Shown piece after piece: positions 59,620-64,000 of a DNA stretch of 64,000 nt. Where the stretch lies: NCBI RefSeq assembly GCF_040081925.1, contig NZ_JBEBMF010000003.1:1-64000 (forward strand), in the 5' to 3' direction. The position numbers and the translations under genes were made by a program. Numbering within the stretch: position 1 is the first letter of the stretch; each line of letters starts with the position of its first letter. This DNA comes from Mesorhizobium_K quangtriensis. GTDB taxonomy: Bacteria; Pseudomonadota; Alphaproteobacteria; Rhizobiales; Rhizobiaceae. The notes under the pieces were generated by a model, which saw nothing but the letters and a program-made list of their open reading frames with translations, was not told where the DNA came from and searched no databases.

Positions 59620-60030
59620 CTATTTCCGTCCCCCTTTGCGGTCGGCCGCGCGGCCCTTGATGTGTAGCGCCAGCATTTCGCCGGTCGCCTTGTTCAACGC
59701 CATCGGGATATCATAGACAATCGCCAGCCGCATCAGCGCCTTGACGTCGACATCATGCGGGAGTGGCGTCAGCGGATCGACGAAGAAGATCACCGCGTCG
59801 ATCCTGCCTTCCGAGATCAGCGCGCCGATCTGTTGGTCGCCGCCGAGCGGACCGCTTTTCAGTCGCTTCAGGTCGAGTTCGGGACAGGCGTCGAGGACGC
59901 GCTGGCCCGTCGTTCCGGTGGCCACCAGCGAACAGGCGGCGAGCCAGGGACGATGCGCGACCGCAAAGGCCACCATCTCGTCCTTCTTCTCGTCATGCGC
60001 GATCAGCGCCAGCCTGAACTTTTCGGCCAT
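59620..60030 (-). CDS. mgsA: Methylglyoxal synthase
   Basis: 136 aa. LALIAHDEKKDEMVAFAVAH at the start, LVATGTTGQRVLDACPELDL, RLKSGPLGGDQQIGALISEG with the active-site Asp, VIFFVDPLTPLPHDVDVKAL with the conserved His, IPMALNKATGEMLAL. Converts dihydroxyacetone phosphate to methylglyoxal, a bypass when phosphate is limiting. It precedes glk with one base between them. Confidence 0.95.
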   Translation of the reverse strand: MAEKFRLALIAHDEKKDEMVAFAVAHRPWLAACSLVATGTTGQRVLDACPELDLKRLKSGPLGGDQQIGALISEGRIDAVIFFVDPLTPLPHDVDVKALMRLAIVYDIPMALNKATGEMLALHIKGRAADRKGGRK

Positions 60031-60253
60031 GCCCGCTTGCCCGTTGTCTTGCCATCCGGCGAACCGGCAGAGCTATAGGCAGGTTTGCGCGGGGAAGGAA
60101 GAGCCGCGATCAAGCGGCGGTGAACGGTCGCGACCGGGCGTGATGTGGAAAAAAACCCGACTTGCTGTACAATAGTGGTAGTGCAGGTCGCGGGTTGCGT
60201 GACCCGTCATGCACATTGGCCGCGACCGGACTGGATCCAGGGAGGAAATGGCC

Positions 60254-61081
60254 ATGAGCTTTCATGTCATCTCGGGCGCAGCCGAGACGGTCGACCATGT
60301 CGGCGTGCGCAAGATTGGTGTCAACGACCTCTTTGACGCCTTGCGGAAGGGTCTGGCGGACTTCATGGCGAAGCCGTCCCACATCGTGTTCATCATCGTG
60401 ATGTATCCGATCATCGGCGTTTTCCTGGCGGCCTGGACGTCGGCGAACGAACACATGCTGCCGTTGCTTTTTCCGCTCATGTCGGGCTTTGCGCTGATCG
60501 GGCCATTCGCCGCGCTTGGCCTCTATGAAATCAGCCGCAGGCGGGAGCAGGGGATCGATGCATCGTGGTCGCATGCCCTCGACATCAGGCATTCGCCGGC
60601 GCTGCCCTCCATAGCTGCGGTCGGTGCGATGCTTGTGGCGATATTCATAGTCTGGCTGCTCGTCGCCCAGTCGCTTTACGTCCACGCGTTCGGTCCGACG
60701 CCTCCTGCAACACTGTCGGGTTTCATGCGCGATATATTCACCACCGAAAGCGGCCGTATGCTGCTCGTGGCCGGCAATCTCGCCGGACTGGGCTTCGCGG
60801 TGCTGGTCCTTTGCACCACCGTCATCGCATTCCCCCTGCTGCTGGACCGTGATGTCGGGGCCTACGAGGCCATTCACGCCTCGGTGCGCGCCGTGGCCCT
60901 CAACCCTGTGCCGATGGCGGCGTGGGGACTGATTGTCGCTTTCCTTCTTGTGCTAGGATCCTTGCCGCTGTTTGCGGGGCTGGTCGTGGTCCTGCCGATC
61001 CTCGGACATGCGACCTGGCACCTCTACCGCAGGGTGATCGAACCAGCCCGTGGACAGATCACCAGCGGGCCTAACTCGTAA
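60254..61081 (+). CDS. DUF2189 integral membrane protein (second copy)
   Basis: 275 aa from ATG 60254, behind GGGAGG; the ATG six bases earlier is too close to it. Six predicted helices (IVFIIVMYPIIGVFLAAWTS, LLFPLMSGFALIGPFAALGL, IAAVGAMLVAIFIVWLLVAQ). Family marks include LGLYEISRRREQGID, FPLLLDRDVGAYEAIHASVR and LPILGHATWHLYRRV. It is clearly related to the DUF2189 gene coupled to ccoI at 25257 but more divergent. Divergent from mgsA, and function unknown. Confidence 0.85.
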   Translation: MSFHVISGAAETVDHVGVRKIGVNDLFDALRKGLADFMAKPSHIVFIIVMYPIIGVFLAAWTSANEHMLPLLFPLMSGFALIGPFAALGLYEISRRREQGIDASWSHALDIRHSPALPSIAAVGAMLVAIFIVWLLVAQSLYVHAFGPTPPATLSGFMRDIFTTESGRMLLVAGNLAGLGFAVLVLCTTVIAFPLLLDRDVGAYEAIHASVRAVALNPVPMAAWGLIVAFLLVLGSLPLFAGLVVVLPILGHATWHLYRRVIEPARGQITSGPNS

Positions 61082-61183
61082 CGACGAACTGCTCGGTCGA
61101 CACCGGCGACGCATTCTGGTTGGATGCGCATCCCTGACGGGCGCTGGCATTCACCGCGCCCGATGCGGACAGGAGAGAATGGA

Positions 61184-61477
61184 ATGAGGAAGTTTGCGTT
61201 GGCGGGCGTCCTGCTTTTTGCAGCGATTCCAGCCCAGGCCGATCCGGCCTATGTCATCACCAACATGAGCTGCAGCAAGGTCCAGGCCGCCGTGCAGGCG
61301 AAGGGATCGGTCATCCTGCGCTGGACCGGCAAGAGCGGCCTTCCGCTCTATTCGCGCTACGTGTCGGACAGGCGCTACTGCCAGCCGGGCTACATCGTCA
61401 ACTTCGCCAACGTGCCGGCCGCGGACAAATCCTGCGTTGTCAAGAAATGCGTATTGAAAGTGCCCAACCGACGCTGA
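61184..61477 (+). CDS. Small secreted protein
   Basis: 97 aa from ATG 61184 (AGGAGAG upstream). Signal peptide MRKFALAGVLLFAAIPAQAD, then a compact domain with four cysteines (NMSCSKVQ, RRYCQPGY, KSCVVKKC), probably two disulfides. No family recognised. It follows DUF2189 by about 100 bases, and may be independent. Confidence 0.7.
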   Translation: MRKFALAGVLLFAAIPAQADPAYVITNMSCSKVQAAVQAKGSVILRWTGKSGLPLYSRYVSDRRYCQPGYIVNFANVPAADKSCVVKKCVLKVPNRR

Positions 61478-61625
61478 CCTCCACACCTGAATTATCCGGT
61501 GAGAAATTGGCTCGGTAGCGCTACCAACGCTGCTTGCGCAACGATCCTGCCTTCGGTAGGGTCGCGCCGACGGCGTTGGGAGGAAACGATGCCGCGCAAC
61601 GCTCATTTGGAGGAGAGTTACTCTC

Positions 61626-62573
61626 ATGAACAGACGTGAGTTTTTGGTGTCGTCGGTGGCTGTCGGCGCGTTGGCGCTGGGAGCGCCAGTCGCGTTCGCA
61701 CAGGACAAGCTGACCGTTCTGGGCTCTGTGCCGAGCCTCAGCTTCCCGTTCTTCGTGCACATGCTGAACCAGATCAAGGTCGAGGCCGAGGCGCAGGGCG
61801 TCAACCTGACGGAGAGCGACGGGCAGAATTCCGCTCCGAAGCAGACGGCAGACGTCGAGGCCGCGATCGTCCAGAAGGTCAATGCGATCGTTATCTCGCC
61901 GCTTGACGTGAATGCGCTCGCTCCTGCCGTCGAGCAGGCCGTGCAGGCCGGCATCCCGGTCGTCACCATCGACCGTCGCGTCGACGGCGTCGAGGGCATC
62001 CTGGCCCATGTTGGTGCGGACAACGTCAAGGGCGGCGAGGCCGAGGCACAGGCCATGGTCGACGCGTTCCCGAATGGCGCGAAGATCTTCCACCTGCAGG
62101 GTCAGCCGGGCGCAGGCCCCGCCATCGACCGCAACCAGGGCGTCCACAATGTCCTCGACCCGATCAAGGACAAGTACCAGATCGTCTTCGAGCAGACCGC
62201 CAACTTCGCTCGCGCCGAAGCCCTTTCGGTCACCGAGGCCGGCCTTGCCGCCAACGGCAAGCCGGACGCCATCATCTGCGCCAATGACGACATGGCGCTC
62301 GGCGCGATGGAAGCTTGCGCGGCTCGCGGCTTCAACGACGTCAAGATCTACGGCTTCGACGCGCTGCCCGAGGCACTCGCGGCGGTTCGTGACGGCAAGC
62401 TGGCCGGCACGGTCGAGCAGTTCCCCGGCGAGCAGTCTCGCACGGCGGTTCGCATTGCCGTGGCCTATGCCAAGGACAAGACCGAGCCCGCCGAGAAGGT
62501 CGTGCTGCTGACCCCGATCGTCATCGGCAAGGACAATCTCGACAAGGCCGAGCGTCTGGGCGAGGCTGGCTAA
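61626..62573 (+). CDS. Sugar ABC transporter substrate-binding protein (CUT2 type)
   Basis: 315 aa. Tat-type or Sec signal (MNRREFLVSSVAVGALALGA then PVAFAQ), then a type I periplasmic fold: LTVLGSVPSLSFPFFVHMLN, NAIVISPLDVNALAPAVEQA, IPVVTIDRRVDGVEGILAHV, GADNVKGGEAEAQAMVDAFP and IICANDDMALGAMEACAARG. Binds a pentose or hexose. It precedes a two-domain ATPase by about 90 bases, with the order of ribose-type operons. Confidence 0.93.
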   Translation: MNRREFLVSSVAVGALALGAPVAFAQDKLTVLGSVPSLSFPFFVHMLNQIKVEAEAQGVNLTESDGQNSAPKQTADVEAAIVQKVNAIVISPLDVNALAPAVEQAVQAGIPVVTIDRRVDGVEGILAHVGADNVKGGEAEAQAMVDAFPNGAKIFHLQGQPGAGPAIDRNQGVHNVLDPIKDKYQIVFEQTANFARAEALSVTEAGLAANGKPDAIICANDDMALGAMEACAARGFNDVKIYGFDALPEALAAVRDGKLAGTVEQFPGEQSRTAVRIAVAYAKDKTEPAEKVVLLTPIVIGKDNLDKAERLGEAG

Positions 62574-62661
62574 GCCTCAGGCTCGAAACAACTGATGGCC
62601 GACCTGCTTGCGGGCCGGCCGTCGTTCCGATGATTTCTGACGAAGCAGCAGGGAACGTCAC

Positions 62662-64000
62662 GTGTCTCCAGCGCTGGCCGCAAAGGCCCCGGCCAACGAT
62701 GTGCTGCTTGCCGTAGAGGGCGTAAGCAAGCAGTTTTCTGGCGTCATGGCCCTGAACGACGTGTCGCTGAATGTGCGGCGCGGCGAGATTCTCGGTTTGC
62801 TCGGCGAGAATGGCGCGGGCAAGTCCACGCTGCTGAAAATCCTGTCGGGGGTCCAGCCGCCGTCGAGTGGCAATATCGTCTTTGATGGTGCCGAATTCAT
62901 GCCTGCCAGCCCGGAAGAATCCAAGCGGCTCGGCATCGTCACCATCTACCAGGAACTCAGCCTGATCCCGACCCTGACGGTCGCGGAAAACATCTTCATC
63001 GGCCGCGCGCCGCTCGGGCCGCTCGGTCTGCTGAGCTGGCGCAGGATGATCGAGGATTCGCGCCAGATCATCGCCCGCGTCGGGCTGACGGTCGATCCGC
63101 GCACGCCGGTCTCGTCGCTGTCGGTGGCTGAGCAGCAACTGGTCGAGATCGCGCGTGCGCTCTCGCTGGAAAGCCGTCTTATCATCATGGACGAACCGAC
63201 CTCGGCGCTGACGGAAGCCGAGGTGCAGCGCCTGCTGTCGATCATGGACAGGCTGCGCCAGGACGGCGTCGCCATCATGTTCGTCACGCACCGCCTCGAG
63301 GAGGCGTCACATATCTGCGACCGCATGACGGTGCTGCGCGACGGCCGGCTCGCCGGCCATCTTGAGCGCGAAGAAGGCAAGCCGATCGAGATCCCGAAGA
63401 TCATCGAGAAAATGGTCGGCCGCGCTGCTTCCGAGCTCTACGCACGGCCCGGAGAACGCCACAAAGCAGGCGAGGTCGTGCTCTCGGTCAAGGGACTTCG
63501 CACCGTCCGCGATCCCGAAGCGCCGCACGCAATTGTGCTCGAAGGGGTCGATCTCGACCTCAAGGCTGGCGAGATTCTCGGCGTCGCCGGACTGGTTGGC
63601 TCCGGCCGCACCGAGCTTGCGCGCGCCATCTTCGGCGCCGACAGGATCGCGGCAGGAACGGTCACGCTGAACGGCAAGCCGATCGCGCCGCAATCGCCGG
63701 CCGACGCCATCGCGCTCGGCATCGGTCTTGTGCCCGAGGACAGAAAGCACCAGGCGATTTTCGCAGCACTCGGCATCCTCACCAATTTTTCGGTCGCCTC
63801 GCTCGACCGCTTCAGCGGCGGACTCGGCTTCATGGCCGAACGCCGCGAGCGCGACGCTCTGGCCGAATACCGCAAGATGCTGTCGATCCGCATGGCCTCG
63901 CCCGAGCAGGCGATCGAGGGCCTTTCGGGCGGCAACCAGCAGAAAGTCATTCTCGCGCGCTGGCTGGCGCGAGACCCGAAAGTGCTGATCGTCGACGAGC
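62662..64000 (+). CDS. CUT2 sugar ABC transporter ATP-binding protein (partial)
   Basis: First 446 residues; runs off the window end. I choose GTG 62662 with AGGGAA upstream. First ATPase domain: Walker A GENGAGKSTLLKILSG, signature LSVAEQQLVEIARALSLESR, Walker B LIIMDEPTSAL. Second domain: LVGSGRTELARAIFGADRI, GIGLVPEDRKHQAIF, LSGGNQQKVILARWLARDPK. Two-domain RbsA/XylG-type proteins energise sugar uptake with the binding protein at 61626. The permease must lie beyond the end. Substrate unknown. Confidence 0.93.
   Translation, partial: MSPALAAKAPANDVLLAVEGVSKQFSGVMALNDVSLNVRRGEILGLLGENGAGKSTLLKILSGVQPPSSGNIVFDGAEFMPASPEESKRLGIVTIYQELSLIPTLTVAENIFIGRAPLGPLGLLSWRRMIEDSRQIIARVGLTVDPRTPVSSLSVAEQQLVEIARALSLESRLIIMDEPTSALTEAEVQRLLSIMDRLRQDGVAIMFVTHRLEEASHICDRMTVLRDGRLAGHLEREEGKPIEIPKIIEKMVGRAASELYARPGERHKAGEVVLSVKGLRTVRDPEAPHAIVLEGVDLDLKAGEILGVAGLVGSGRTELARAIFGADRIAAGTVTLNGKPIAPQSPADAIALGIGLVPEDRKHQAIFAALGILTNFSVASLDRFSGGLGFMAERRERDALAEYRKMLSIRMASPEQAIEGLSGGNQQKVILARWLARDPKVLIVDE

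Overview
The window comes from a high-GC alphaproteobacterium of the order Hyphomicrobiales. It most resembles the Phyllobacteriaceae (Mesorhizobium, Aminobacter, Nitratireductor and relatives). I base this on family recognition, on DUF1127 proteins, on a dispersed intergenic repeat I associate with rhizobia, and on the Rrf2/NnrR/FixK style of regulation. The genus cannot be fixed from sequence reading alone.

Layout. 0-6 kb: a frameshifted DUF1194 gene, a large BTAD/TPR regulator and a subtilisin autotransporter. 5.8-13 kb: an accessory zone rich in decay. It holds an IS3 orfA stub, a lipocalin remnant, a sulfite-exporter gene with an internal deletion and a Nudix-like protein without its catalytic glutamates. 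Among these are intact stress-type genes (a PtsN-like protein, two Rnk-like proteins, DUF1127) and a serine resolvase next to a tyrosine recombinase. 13.1-22.5 kb: a copper module (cueR, copA, two divergent CueR-type promoters, a His-rich secreted protein, a CusBA-type RND pump, a small exported protein and a DUF305 protein). 22.6-29.8 kb: a cbb3 oxidase block (ccoNOQP, a 64-aa membrane protein, DUF2189, ccoI, ccoS and a 44-aa membrane protein). 29.8-36.4 kb: a nitric-oxide/nitrite block (nsrR, group III truncated haemoglobin, DUF1858, an NnrR-type Crp/Fnr regulator, pseudoazurin, DUF454, nnrS, nirV, nirK).

36.5-40.7 kb: a small integrative element (terminase small subunit-like, HTH protein, excisionase-like protein, 410-aa integrase, one unknown gene). 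It ends at a 3' half of a tRNA with anticodon GTG. The fragment lies in the 3' end of a glycosyltransferase gene and looks like an attachment scar. 40.5-44.9 kb: a surface-glycan cluster (three GT25, one GT8, one FkbM methyltransferase). 45.2-64 kb: mostly ordinary chromosome: L-idonate 5-dehydrogenase-like enzyme, PfkB kinase, group II truncated haemoglobin, xseA, a GGDEF/EAL protein, a LysR regulator, rutR with an orphan operator, DUF937, gpmA, dapB, glk, mgsA, DUF2189, and the start of a CUT2 sugar ABC transporter that runs off the end.

How it fits together. From 13 to 36 kb nearly every terminal electron-transfer protein needs copper: the cbb3 CuB site, NirK (T1 and T2 copper) and pseudoazurin. 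They lie beside copper sensing, export and delivery genes, under sites that look like FNR/FixK, NnrR and Rrf2/NsrR boxes. I read this as a microaerobic/nitrite respiration island with its own copper supply. It makes NO through NirK, but no nor or nos genes lie in the window. NO handling may rest on the truncated haemoglobin, NnrS, the DUF1858 protein, or genes elsewhere. Positions of start codons other than the longest were chosen by ribosome binding site, signal peptide or family start, as stated per entry.
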